This document shows positions 1-7,145 of a stretch of 13,854 nt of DNA, in pieces. Origin of the DNA: Solirubrobacterales bacterium (lineage in GTDB: Bacteria > Actinomycetota > Thermoleophilia > Solirubrobacterales > Solirubrobacteraceae); NCBI GenBank assembly GCA_025964065.1, contig JAOPZO010000221.1, forward strand, positions 1-13,854, given 5' to 3'. A program made the position numbers and the translations under genes. The notes below the pieces were generated by a model. The model saw only the letters and a list, made by a program, of their open reading frames with translations, was not told where the DNA came from and made no database searches. The first letter of the stretch is position 1. The number at the start of each line of letters is the position of its first letter.

Positions 1-16
1 GGCGAGTGAGCCGGCC

Positions 17-268
17 TCAGTCGTAGACCTGCGGCGGCAGGTCCGGGTCCTTCGGGCGCGGGTCGAACGAGCCGCCGCCCTGGAAGTCGATGTAGGCGAG
101 CAGGACCATCGCGGCGGTGGCGAGGAACAGCACGCCGATGCCGAGGCCGACGAGCAGGTTGTTCCTCGAGATGTGGCCGACGAGGGCCATGATCAGCCCG
201 AACGTCATGACCCCGACGACGGGGGCTGCAGGGATCTCGCCGGCGGCGATGACGGCGGCGTGCAGCAC
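17..268 (-). CDS. Small two-helix membrane protein, unknown function
   Basis: This is an 83-residue protein starting at a GTG. Two hydrophobic segments (about residues 18-34 and 38-60) are joined by a very short polar turn (ISRNN), so it should be a helical hairpin in the membrane. After the second helix comes a short hydrophilic tail rich in Pro and Asp that ends in PPQVYD. I recognise no family. The gene is divergent from the MoxR-type ATPase, with only about 38 bases between the start codons, so the two promoters must share sequence. Codon use is typical of the window (nearly all G or C in the third position), which supports it being a real gene. No catalytic motif is visible, and nothing ties its role to its neighbours. 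Confidence 0.75.
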   Translation of the reverse strand: MLHAAVIAAGEIPAAPVVGVMTFGLIMALVGHISRNNLLVGLGIGVLFLATAAMVLLAYIDFQGGGSFDPRPKDPDLPPQVYD

Positions 269-290
269 GGGTGCGAGGATGCCACAGCGA

Positions 291-296
291 TAGCCT
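291..296 (+). promoter_or_regulatory. Putative -10 box (TAGCCT) for the MoxR gene
   Basis: TAGCCT lies 10 bases before the ATG at 307 and fits the actinobacterial TANNNT -10 pattern. Transcription would start around 303, leaving almost no leader. No convincing -35 is seen. It is supported mainly because the same TAGNNT box recurs before other starts in this window. Confidence 0.4.
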
Positions 297-306
297 GTCC
301 CGCTCC

Positions 307-1197
307 ATGCCCGTCTCCCCCGCTTCCGTGTCCGACGTCGCCTCCGGCCTGCGGGCCACGGGCTACCTGCCGGGGGAGTCGACCGCCCTGGTCTCCTTCC
401 TCGCCGAGCAGCTGGGGAAGCCGATCCTCGTCGAGGGGCCGGCCGGCGTCGGCAAGACGGAGCTCGCGAAGGCGCTCGCGAAGTACCTCGAGCGCCCGCT
501 CGTGCGGCTCCAGTGCTACGAGGGGCTCGACGAGGCCAAGGCCCTCTACGAGTGGAACTACCGCAAGCAGCTCCTGCGCATCCAGACCGAGGCGACCGAC
601 TCGGGCTGGGAGAAGGTGCAGGACGACATCTTCGGCGAGGAGTTCCTGCTCACGCGCCCGCTGCTGCAGGCCATCTCGAGCACCGAGCCCGTCGTGCTGC
701 TCATCGACGAGATCGACAAGACCGACCAGGAGTTCGAGGCGATGCTCCTCGAGCTGCTCTCCGACTTCCAGGTCTCGATCCCGGAGCTCGGGACCGTCGA
801 GAGCACGACGCACCCCGTCGTGCTGCTCACCTCGAACAACTCACGCGAGCTGACCGAGGCGCTCAAGCGGCGCTGCCTCTACCTGTGGCTCGACTATCCG
901 GCGCTCGAGCACGAGCTCGAGATCGTGAAGCTCCACACGCCCGAGCTCCCGGACGTCGTGGCCAGGAAGCTCGTCGAGCTCGTCGCGCTCATCCGCGACC
1001 TCGACCTGAAGAAGCCGCCGTCGATCGCGGAGTCCATCGACTGGGCGCGGACCCTGCTGCTCCTGGGCGCGCAGGACATCGACCAGGAGACGTTCCGCTC
1101 GACCATGAGCGTCATCGTCAAGCACCGCACGGACCTCGACATCGTGCTCGAGCGGGTCGGCGGCAAGCTCGTCGTCGGCCAGCCCGTCGCGGGCTAG
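307..1197 (+). CDS. MoxR-family AAA+ ATPase (CoxD-like)
   Basis: This 296-residue AAA+ ATPase of the MoxR family shows Walker A GPAGVGKT at residues 44-51, Walker B LLIDEID at about 131-137, a sensor-1-like segment LLTSNN and a downstream RR (LKRRCLY) that fits an arginine finger. MoxR ATPases act as chaperones that use ATP to mature or insert cofactors in partner proteins, usually together with a VWA-domain protein. Here that partner follows 10 bases later on the same strand. The best-studied similar pair is CoxD/CoxE, which matures the active site of carbon monoxide dehydrogenase, but no cox structural gene is in the window. I chose the ATG at 307 because an in-frame GTG at 271 would add a short, unconserved-looking tail and would place the -10-like TAGCCT box inside the gene. 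There is no clear ribosome binding site, so the transcript may be nearly leaderless. Confidence 0.9.
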   Translation: MPVSPASVSDVASGLRATGYLPGESTALVSFLAEQLGKPILVEGPAGVGKTELAKALAKYLERPLVRLQCYEGLDEAKALYEWNYRKQLLRIQTEATDSGWEKVQDDIFGEEFLLTRPLLQAISSTEPVVLLIDEIDKTDQEFEAMLLELLSDFQVSIPELGTVESTTHPVVLLTSNNSRELTEALKRRCLYLWLDYPALEHELEIVKLHTPELPDVVARKLVELVALIRDLDLKKPPSIAESIDWARTLLLLGAQDIDQETFRSTMSVIVKHRTDLDIVLERVGGKLVVGQPVAG

Positions 1198-1207
1198 CCC
1201 CGGCTCC

Positions 1208-2701
1208 GTGACCGCCGCGCGCCCCAAGCCCGGGAAGCCCGACGCCCGGCGCGCCGCGCTCTACGGCTCGCAGGCCGCGGGCGCCGGGCCGCAGGGCATG
1301 GCTGCGCGGATCCTCGAGTTCGGGGAGGAGCTGCGCGGCGAGGGTGTCGCGGTCGGCACGAGCGAGCTGCTCGACGCGTTCGCGGTGCTCGAGCTCGTCT
1401 CCTGGACCGACAAGGCCGACTTCCGGGAGGGGCTCGCCGCGACCCTCGCGAAGTCCCCGGAGAACCGGAAGACGTTCGAGCTCGTCTTCGAGCGGTTCTT
1501 CTTCCGCGCGGCGGAGCTCGCCGCGCTCACCGAGGGCGTGCGGGAGCAGGGCGAGCCCGGCGACTCCGGGCTCGACGGCGATCCGCGCGAGGGCGACCCG
1601 GGCGAGGGCGGGGACGCCGACGGCGAGGGCGAGCTCGACATGGACCTCATCCGCCAGCTGGTCGCGGAGGCGCTCCGCGACGGCGACGAGGCACGCATGC
1701 GCGACCTCGCGCGCCTGGCGATCGCGGCGTTCGGGCAGGCCGGCGACGGTTCCGGGGTCATCGGCGTGGACGTGCAGCGCATCCGCCGCGCGCTGGGCCT
1801 GAAGGCCGAGGCGCAGCCCGAGCTGCCGAAGGAGGACCCGCGCTCGGAGGGGCTCCCGCGCGAGGAGATCCGGAAGTTCGAGGCCATGCTGCGCCGCGAG
1901 CTCGAGCGGGGCCAGATCGAGCGGACGCGCGCGCTGCCGGCGGCGCGGCCGCTGAACGAGCTCGACCGCGCGCTCCCGAGCGGGCCGCTGCAGGACCTCG
2001 CGGCGGTGCACAAGGTCGTCATGCAGCTCAAGCGGCGGCTCAAGACGCAGGGGCAGGAGAACCGCGGGCAGAAGCGCCGGACCGCCGTCGACGTGCGCAA
2101 GACGATGCGCGCCTCGCTCGAGACGGGGGGCGTGCCCGTCGTCCTGAAGTACAAGCCGCACCGGCCGCGCCGTCCCGAGATCTACGTGCTGTGCGATGTG
2201 AGCACCTCCGTCACGAGCGCGTCCGTGTTCTTCCTGTCGGTCATGCACGCGCTGCACGACTCGTTCCGGAAGATGCGCTCGTTCGTCTTCATCGAGCGGA
2301 TCTCCGAGGTCACGGGGGTCTTCGAGAAGGAGCGGGACTTCCGGAAGGTCAGCGAGGCGATCGCGAAGGACGCGGGCGTCGCGGACATCTCGGGTTACAC
2401 GGACTACGGGCGCGTCTGGAGCGAGTTCGCCGCCCTCGTGGAGGACGACCTCCACCCCCGCGCAACCGTCATCGTCCTCGGCGACGCGCGCACGAACGGC
2501 CGCGACCCGAAGGCCGCGGTCTTCGGCCAGATCGCCGCGAAGGCGGGCCGGACCTTCTGGCTCAACCCCGAGCCGCGCCTCTACTGGAACTACGGCGACT
2601 CGGTCATCTCGAGCTACGAGCAGTACTGCGACGCCCACGAGTGCTGGACCACCGAGCAGCTCGAGGAGTTCGTGAAGGCGCTGACGCGCCCGATCCGCTG
2701 A
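1208..2701 (+). CDS. VWA-domain protein, CoxE-like
   Basis: This 497-residue protein starts at a GTG 10 bases after the MoxR stop. The C-terminal half is a von Willebrand factor A domain with a complete MIDAS metal site: D330-V-S-T-S334, then T398 in GYTDYG, then D426 in LGDARTNG. The N-terminal half is helical and interrupted by a low-complexity acidic stretch rich in Gly, Asp and Glu (about residues 114-145). This arrangement is that of the CoxE-like VWA family. With the preceding ATPase it forms the usual MoxR-VWA module, in which the VWA protein is thought to be the adaptor that binds the client through its metal site. The client cannot be told from this window. There is no signal peptide or membrane segment, so the protein should be cytoplasmic. 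An internal ATG near 1298 is a less likely alternative start. Confidence 0.9.
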   Translation: MTAARPKPGKPDARRAALYGSQAAGAGPQGMAARILEFGEELRGEGVAVGTSELLDAFAVLELVSWTDKADFREGLAATLAKSPENRKTFELVFERFFFRAAELAALTEGVREQGEPGDSGLDGDPREGDPGEGGDADGEGELDMDLIRQLVAEALRDGDEARMRDLARLAIAAFGQAGDGSGVIGVDVQRIRRALGLKAEAQPELPKEDPRSEGLPREEIRKFEAMLRRELERGQIERTRALPAARPLNELDRALPSGPLQDLAAVHKVVMQLKRRLKTQGQENRGQKRRTAVDVRKTMRASLETGGVPVVLKYKPHRPRRPEIYVLCDVSTSVTSASVFFLSVMHALHDSFRKMRSFVFIERISEVTGVFEKERDFRKVSEAIAKDAGVADISGYTDYGRVWSEFAALVEDDLHPRATVIVLGDARTNGRDPKAAVFGQIAAKAGRTFWLNPEPRLYWNYGDSVISSYEQYCDAHECWTTEQLEEFVKALTRPIR

Positions 2702-2716
2702 GCACCCTTCAGGTGC
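2702..2716. terminator. Short hairpin between convergent genes
   Basis: GCACC (2702-2706) pairs with GGTGC (2712-2716) around a 5-base loop, immediately after the VWA stop codon and overlapping the stop of the converging zinc-ribbon gene. The stem is only 5 bp and no T tract follows, so its terminator function is uncertain. Confidence 0.35.
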
Positions 2717-2993
2717 GAAGTGGGTAGGGGGTCGGCATGGAGACCCCCGAGCCGCCCGAAGCCGCCCCGCAGCCCGAGCCCATCCCCGACGAGGCCGTCG
2801 GGGCCGAACCCATCGTGCCCACCGACGACGTCATCGTGCCCCAGGAGGACCCGGGCGCCGTGCCGCCCGCGGAGGACGCCGAGCCGTAGGGGCGCGGCAG
2901 CGGCGCGCCGCATCCCGGGCAGTCGTCGGAGGTCGTCCAGCGCGCCGCGGAGTAGGCGGTCAGGGAGCAGCGGCGGCAGGTCACGTAGGGCAT
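2709..2993 (-). CDS. Small zinc-ribbon protein (CxxC...CxxC)
   Basis: The first 30 or so residues form a clear zinc ribbon: C6-RR-C9 and C25-PG-C28 separated by 15 residues, with the start MPYVTC and the segment LTAYSAARW. From memory, this is a common small-protein type in Thermoleophilia-like actinobacteria. The four Cys should bind one zinc ion; the role is unknown (nucleic acid or protein binding is typical of such ribbons). The remaining roughly 55 residues are a low-complexity Ser/Gly/Thr tail with no recognisable domain. That tail lies exactly antisense to a possible 50-codon gene at 2737-2889, with shared wobble positions, so either one may be a mirror artefact. The ribbon itself lies mostly outside that overlap and is well supported. 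The gene converges on the VWA gene. Confidence 0.7.
   Translation of the reverse strand: MPYVTCRRCSLTAYSAARWTTSDDCPGCGAPLPRPYGSASSAGGTAPGSSWGTMTSSVGTMGSAPTASSGMGSGCGAASGGSGVSMPTPYPLRT
2737..2889 (+). CDS. Possible 50-residue acidic, proline-rich protein
   Basis: The frame runs from an ATG to a TAG, encoding 50 residues dominated by Pro, Glu, Ala and Asp with no Cys, Lys, Arg or aromatic residues, so the product would be very acidic and disordered. In its favour: a G-rich stretch (AGGGGG, about 2726-2731) at the right distance for a ribosome binding site, and G or C in nearly every third position. Against it: the whole frame is antisense to the tail of the zinc-ribbon gene with the same wobble positions, so the high GC3 is expected for both strands if only one is coding. 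I know no family. It would be the third gene after the ATPase and VWA genes, 35 bases downstream of the VWA stop. Confidence 0.35.
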   Translation: METPEPPEAAPQPEPIPDEAVGAEPIVPTDDVIVPQEDPGAVPPAEDAEP

Positions 2994-3058
2994 CGTGCGG
3001 GTCCTCGATGGTCTGAACGGGTCGGGGACCCAAGCGTCACGGAGCTTCGGGGAGAGCC

Positions 3059-3076
3059 GTGAGGGAGTACCCTCAC
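3059..3076. repeat. Perfect inverted repeat just before the TPP aptamer
   Basis: GTGAGGG (3059-3065) and CCCTCAC (3070-3076) are perfect complements around AGTA. The centre contains TACCCT (3068-3073), which fits a TANNNT -10 box that would start transcription at about 3080, right at the aptamer's edge. If the repeat is transcribed instead, CCCTC could pair with the ribosome binding site GAGGG at 3165-3169. It is either an operator/promoter element or part of the riboswitch; the sequence alone does not decide. Confidence 0.45.
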
Positions 3077-3081
3077 CCACG

Positions 3082-3173
3082 ACAACAGGGGGGCTGGCGG
3101 AGGCCGGCTGAGATGGCGCCCGTTCCCGGCGCAGACCCTTCGAACCTGTGGGGTAATGCCCGCGGAGGGAGCT
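3082..3173 (+). promoter_or_regulatory. TPP riboswitch (THI element)
   Basis: The conserved landmarks appear in order: the GGGG run of P2 (about 3088-3093); P3 as CTGGC/GCCGG (3094-3098 with 3103-3107); CTGAGA (3108-3113), which reads the pyrimidine; ACCCTT (3135-3140); GAACCTG (3142-3148); GGGTAATGCC (3151-3160); GCG and AGGGA (3162-3170). A variable hairpin GCGCC/GGCGC (3116-3120 with 3128-3132) sits where the family tolerates insertions. The riboswitch binds thiamin pyrophosphate and normally turns genes off when thiamin is plentiful. The conserved 3' segment GGAGGGA is also the only ribosome binding site for the ATG at 3174, so control is most likely at translation initiation by direct sequestration. 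I do not see a strong P1 stem or a separate terminator. Confidence 0.95.
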
Positions 3174-3910
<737 letters not shown>

Positions 3911-3911
<1 letters not shown>

Positions 3912-4660
3912 TGCCGGCCCTGCTGATCGCCCTCGCCTTCCTCGGCGCCTGGGAGCTCTACACCGTCCTCTCCGACCTCGACGAGTTCGTCCTCCCGCCC
4001 CCGAGCGCCGTCGCCCGCTCCCTCGCCGAGGACCGTGGCCTGCTCGCGGAGAACTTCGCGACGACCGCGCTCGAGATGCTCGCCGGGCTCGGCGTCGCGC
4101 TCGTGCTGGGCGTCGCGCTCACGACGCTCCTGCACCTCTCGGCCCGCGCGCGCCGCGGTGTCTACCCGCTGCTGATCGGCACCCAGGTCATCCCGATCGT
4201 CCTCGTCGCCCCGCTCCTCGTCGCCTGGTTCGGCTTCGGCACCGGCCCGAAGCTCGCGATCGTCGCCGTCGTCTGCTTCTTCCCGATCGTCGTCCCGACC
4301 CTCGACGCGCTCGAGCGCATCGACCCCGACCGCCTGAAGCTCCTGCGGACGCTCGGCGCCTCGCGCTGGCAGGTCCTCCGCTTCGCCGAGGCGCCCAGCG
4401 CGCTCCCCGCGCTCTTCACGGGCGCCCGCCTCGCGGTCGCGATCGCCGCGATCGCCGCGGTCCTCGCGGAGTACTCGGGCTCGGAGAAGGGCCTCGGCCG
4501 CCTCGTCCTGCAGTCGATCCCCCAGCTCGAGACCGCGCGCGCCTACGCCGCGATCGTCGTGCTCATGACCTTCACCCTCGCCCTCTACACGGGCCTCACC
4601 GCCCTCGAGCGCCGCCTCCTCCCGTGGGCCGTCGCCCCTCCGAAAGGACCCTCAGCATGA
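3911..4660 (+). CDS. thiX: ABC transporter permease for thiamin precursor uptake
   Basis: This 249-residue inner-membrane permease of the binding-protein-dependent family has several hydrophobic segments and the EAA-type loop that docks on the ATPase (about residues 136-166: LGASRWQVLRFAEAPSALP). It starts at an ATG that shares one base with the ATPase stop and ends in an ATGA overlap with the binding-protein gene, so the three are translationally coupled. The length is normal for SsuC/TauC/ThiX-type permeases. The order ATPase, permease, binding protein under one TPP riboswitch supports uptake of a thiamin pyrimidine moiety. The sequence of this subunit alone would not separate it from sulfonate or nitrate permeases. 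Confidence 0.9.
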
Positions 4661-5706
4661 AGCGCCCCACCGCCCTCGTCCTGTCCGCCGCCCTCGCCCT
4701 CGCCCTCGGCGCGTGCGGGAAGAAGGAGGACCCCTCGGGCACGGTCGCCCCGAAGCGCGAGAAGCTGACGCTCGTCCTCGACTACTTCCCGAACGCCGAC
4801 CACGTCGGCATCTACGCCGCCGAGGCGACGGGCGCGTTCGAGCGGGCGGGCCTCGACGTCGACATCCGCGTCCCGGGTGACCCGTCCGAGCCGCTGAAGC
4901 TCGTCGCGGCGGGGCGTGCCGACCTCGCGATCTCCTACGAGCCCGAGCTCTTCCTCGCGCGGGACAAGGGCGTCGAGCTCGTCGGGATCGGGGCGATCGC
5001 CCAGAAGCCGCTCACGTCGATCATCTCGCTGGGCTCCGCGAAGATCCGGCGCCCCTCGGACCTCGACGGGAAGACCGTCGGCACCGCGGGCATCCCGTAC
5101 CAGTCGGCCTACCTGAAGACGATCCTCGAGGGCGCGGGGGTCGACCCGAAGCGCGTGAAGGAGGTCGACGTCGGCTTCAACCTCGTCCCCTCGCTCCTCT
5201 CGAAGAAGGTCGACGCGGTCCTCGGCGCGTTCTGGAACTACGAGGGCATCCAGCTCGAGCGCGAGGACAAGGACCCGTCGATCATCCGCGTGGAGCAGGC
5301 CGGCGTCCCGACCTACGACGAGCTCATCCTCGTCGCCGACCAGGAGCAGCTCGGCAAGCGCGGCCGGGTCTTCCGGCGCTTCATCCAGGCGCTGCGCCAG
5401 GGCACCGAGGCCGTGCGCGCGGACGCCGACGCCGGCCTCGACCCGCTGCTCGCAGCGAACCCGGACCTCGAGCGCGGGCTGCAGGCGGCGGTCGTGAAGG
5501 CGACGCTGCCCGTCTTCTTCCCCGAGGACCCCAGGCGTCCGTTCGGCTGGCAGGATCCCGAGGAGTGGCGCCTCTACGGCGCCTGGATGCGCGAGAACGA
5601 GCTCGTGGAGAACCCGCCGTCGCAGGCGCTGCTCTCGAACGAGTTCCTCCCGGGCGAGGGCGTCCGGCCCGTCGAGGCCAACCCGGGCGAGCAGGGCGGC
5701 GAGTAG
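4657..5706 (+). CDS. thiY: NMT1/THI5-like substrate-binding lipoprotein (ThiY-like)
   Basis: This 349-residue lipoprotein has a short Lys/Arg start, a hydrophobic stretch, and the lipobox LGAC with the acylated Cys at position 20. It would be anchored to the outer face of the cytoplasmic membrane. The mature part begins LTLVLDYFPNADHVGIYAA, typical of NMT1/THI5-like periplasmic-binding folds, and later has GAFWNYEG (about residues 190-197), matching the aromatic/acidic motif seen in ThiY-type proteins. Such proteins bind HMP or N-formyl-aminomethyl-pyrimidine, the salvage form of the thiamin pyrimidine. A GAAAGGA ribosome binding site lies about 10 bases upstream, and the start overlaps the permease stop (ATGA). 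No thiamin salvage enzyme such as TenA or ThiD is next to it. A riboflavin-like or other ligand cannot be excluded from sequence, but the riboswitch favours thiamin. Confidence 0.9.
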   Translation: MKRPTALVLSAALALALGACGKKEDPSGTVAPKREKLTLVLDYFPNADHVGIYAAEATGAFERAGLDVDIRVPGDPSEPLKLVAAGRADLAISYEPELFLARDKGVELVGIGAIAQKPLTSIISLGSAKIRRPSDLDGKTVGTAGIPYQSAYLKTILEGAGVDPKRVKEVDVGFNLVPSLLSKKVDAVLGAFWNYEGIQLEREDKDPSIIRVEQAGVPTYDELILVADQEQLGKRGRVFRRFIQALRQGTEAVRADADAGLDPLLAANPDLERGLQAAVVKATLPVFFPEDPRRPFGWQDPEEWRLYGAWMRENELVENPPSQALLSNEFLPGEGVRPVEANPGEQGGE

Positions 5707-5716
5707 GCCGGCTCCC

Positions 5717-5745
5717 CGACGGCGGCCGGTCCCCGGTCGCCGTCG
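5717..5745. terminator. Strong 13-bp hairpin, shared terminator
   Basis: CGACGGCG (5717-5724) pairs with CGCCGTCG (5738-5745). The stem continues inward through a G-T pair and CCGG/CCGG to a 3-base loop (5730-5732), giving 13 uninterrupted pairs. It sits exactly between the converging thiY-like and glycosylase genes, so it can serve both directions. There is no T tract, as is common in very GC-rich actinobacteria. Confidence 0.8.
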
Positions 5746-5746
5746 C

Positions 5747-6637
5747 TCAGGCGGCGAGCTGGGCCGGGCCGCGGCGCCCCAAGGAGCGCAGCGCGTGTGC
5801 TCCCGCGAGGCCGGCCCAGCCCGTGTAGGGCGCGAAGAACGCGCGGACCTCGTCCTCCTCGACGCGCGCGCCGGGCCGCCCGCCCGTCTGCAGCTCGCCG
5901 ACGAGCTTGCGGTACGCGAGGTCGCCCGCGGGCAGCACGTCATAGCGCCCCTGCCCGAGCAGCGCGAGCACCTCGATGGTCCACGAGCCGATCCCGGGGA
6001 TCGCCCGCAGCCGCGCCCAGCCCCGTTCGTGGTCGCCCGCGTGGAGGTCGACGCGCCCGCTCGCGACCTCGCGCGCCGCACGGCGCAGCGCCAGCGCCCG
6101 GCCCGCGCCGAGGTCGCAGGACTCGAGCTCGGCCGGGGCGATCCCGGCGACCCGAGCGGCGTCGGGCACGTCCCGGAGCCCGGTCTCGCCGCACCGCTCG
6201 CCCCAGCGCCGCACGATGCGGCGCTCGATCTCGACCGCGCGGGAGTACTCGATGAGCTGCTCGCAGACCGCCCACGCCAGCGCCTCGAACGGGTTGGGCC
6301 GCCGCGTGACCCGCAGGTGCGGCGTGCGCCGGACGGACGGGCCGATGAGCGGGTCGAAGCGGTACCGCTCGTAGAAGGCGCCGAGGTCGTCGTCGACCCC
6401 CATCGCGAAGCGCATCCGGCCGATCGCCTCCTCGCAGACGTCGCGCCCGCCCGCCGACCAGGCGCCCACGACGACGTGGTCCTGCCCCGGCTGCGCGGCG
6501 CGCACGATCGCGCGCTCCCCCTCCACGTGGACGAGCCGCTCGAGCACGGTGCCGCGCCGTCGGGCGACGCCGTCCATCCCGCCACGCGGGAGCCGGAACG
6601 GCCAGGCGGGGCGGATCTCGACGCGCACGTGCTCCAT
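5747..6637 (-). CDS. DNA-3-methyladenine glycosylase II (AlkA-like)
   Basis: This 296-residue protein belongs to the helix-hairpin-helix GPD superfamily of base excision repair glycosylases. The hairpin is LRAIPGIGSWTIE (about 210-222), followed by the catalytic Asp at D239 in LPAGDLAYRK. This AlkA-type spacing and the lack of a Cys cluster separate it from EndoIII/MutY. The N-terminal 100 residues fit the AlkA N-terminal domain and the total length is close to E. coli AlkA (282). It should excise alkylated purines such as 3-methyladenine from DNA in the cytoplasm. The start is an ATG at 6637 with a TAGGCT box 11 bases upstream, so it probably has its own promoter. It ends in the hairpin shared with the thiamin importer operon and is otherwise functionally unrelated to its neighbours. 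Confidence 0.88.
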   Translation of the reverse strand: MEHVRVEIRPAWPFRLPRGGMDGVARRRGTVLERLVHVEGERAIVRAAQPGQDHVVVGAWSAGGRDVCEEAIGRMRFAMGVDDDLGAFYERYRFDPLIGPSVRRTPHLRVTRRPNPFEALAWAVCEQLIEYSRAVEIERRIVRRWGERCGETGLRDVPDAARVAGIAPAELESCDLGAGRALALRRAAREVASGRVDLHAGDHERGWARLRAIPGIGSWTIEVLALLGQGRYDVLPAGDLAYRKLVGELQTGGRPGARVEEDEVRAFFAPYTGWAGLAGAHALRSLGRRGPAQLAA

Positions 6638-6648
6638 GACGGCGCGGG

Positions 6649-6654
6649 AGCCTA
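6649..6654 (-). promoter_or_regulatory. Putative -10 box (TAGGCT) for the glycosylase gene
   Basis: TAGGCT on the minus strand ends 11 bases before the ATG at 6637. This would give a transcript with only a few leader bases. It belongs to the set of TAGNNT boxes seen before several starts here. No -35 is evident. Confidence 0.4.
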
Positions 6655-6669
6655 CGGCTCCGGGCGGCG

Positions 6670-6690
6670 GCGCGGCGCCGGGCGCCGCGC
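6670..6690 (-). terminator. 9-bp GC hairpin after the small membrane protein gene
   Basis: A perfect 9-bp stem (6670-6678 with 6682-6690) with a 3-base loop lies just after the stop of the minus-strand gene at 6696-7031 and before the glycosylase gene's own promoter box. Its position suits a terminator. There is no T tract. Confidence 0.55.
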
Positions 6691-6695
6691 GGCCC

Positions 6696-7031
6696 TCAGT
6701 CCTTCGGGCCGAGCAGGTGCACGTCGACGAGGAACGAGCGCGTGCCGGCGATGGGCAGGCCGTGACGGGTGCTGCGCCGGACCGCCGCCTTTCCCGCGCG
6801 GCGCTTGCCGACGCACCGCACGACGGCGGCGGTGACCGCGCCCGCGGCGAACCCCGTCGCGGCGACCGCGGCGGCCTGGGCGACCGGGACGGTCCGGGCC
6901 GGCGCGAGGGCGACGGGCTCGCGGACCAGGGGCGGGGGCGGCTGCCGCAGGGGCTCGTGCGCCGGGACCGGCAGGGCGTCGACGACCTCGGCGTCGTCGT
7001 CGGCGAGGTCGTTCGGCTCGCGTGCGCTCAC
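6696..7031 (-). CDS. Small single-pass membrane protein, unknown function
   Basis: This 111-residue protein starts at a GTG. Residues 1-46 are hydrophilic, first acidic and then Pro-rich (PPPP at about 31-34). Next comes one Ala/Val-rich hydrophobic segment (about 48-72), then a strongly basic stretch (CVGKRRAGK, then RRSTRH), and a compact tail GTRSFLVDVHLLGPKD. By the positive-inside rule the basic C-terminal part should be cytoplasmic and the N-terminus outside. I do not recognise the family. A TAGACT box ends 7 bases before the GTG, so the mRNA could be truly leaderless. It is divergent from the hydroxylase gene with 114 bases between the starts, and it is followed by a GC hairpin. Confidence 0.7.
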   Translation of the reverse strand: MSAREPNDLADDDAEVVDALPVPAHEPLRQPPPPLVREPVALAPARTVPVAQAAAVAATGFAAGAVTAAVVRCVGKRRAGKAAVRRSTRHGLPIAGTRSFLVDVHLLGPKD

Positions 7032-7038
7032 CCGGCCG

Positions 7039-7044
7039 AGTCTA
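7039..7044 (-). promoter_or_regulatory. Putative -10 box (TAGACT), leaderless start
   Basis: TAGACT on the minus strand is followed by 7 bases and then the GTG start at 7031, so the first transcribed base could be the start codon itself. There is no ribosome binding site in the gap, which agrees with a leaderless mRNA. Confidence 0.5.
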
Positions 7045-7073
7045 CGCCCCGCGGCGCCACCCCGGGACGGGCC

Positions 7074-7103
7074 GGTCAGGCCACGGTCAGGTTGTTCCGG
7101 AAC
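7074..7103. promoter_or_regulatory. Direct repeat plus palindrome in a divergent promoter region
   Basis: GGTCAGG occurs twice (7074-7080 and 7085-7091), 11 bases apart start to start, which is about one helical turn. It is followed directly by the perfect 10-bp palindrome GTTCCGGAAC (7094-7103). The palindrome lies about 43-52 bases upstream of the hydroxylase start. This arrangement suits binding sites for a regulator of one or both divergent genes. No regulator gene is adjacent. Confidence 0.4.
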
Positions 7104-7133
7104 GGTCGCGCAGGGGCTGTCGGACCCGGTTGG

Positions 7134-7139
7134 TAGGTT
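7134..7139 (+). promoter_or_regulatory. Putative -10 box (TAGGTT), leaderless start
   Basis: TAGGTT is followed by 6 bases and the ATG at 7146, which puts the expected transcription start on the start codon. No ribosome binding site is present between box and start. Confidence 0.5.
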
Positions 7140-7145
7140 CGTCCC

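Noticed and set aside
173..853. Long plus-strand frame rich in Arg, Ser and Pro across the start of the MoxR gene
   Set aside because: Its composition is typical of an off-frame reading of GC-rich coding DNA, and the real frame has Walker A, Walker B and normal codon use.
1118..2638. Long minus-strand frame antisense to the VWA gene (about 500 codons)
   Set aside because: It is Arg/Leu/Val-rich with no recognisable domain, and mirrors the VWA gene, which has an intact MIDAS site.
3156..3173. Earlier in-frame ATG for the ABC ATPase
   Set aside because: That ATG is part of the conserved GGGTAATGCC of the riboswitch. GGAGG lies properly before the ATG at 3174.
4585..6585. Minus-strand frame of about 660 codons across the thiY-like and glycosylase genes
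   Set aside because: It spans two real genes on opposite strands and the terminator between them, and is low-complexity Arg/Ser/Leu sequence.
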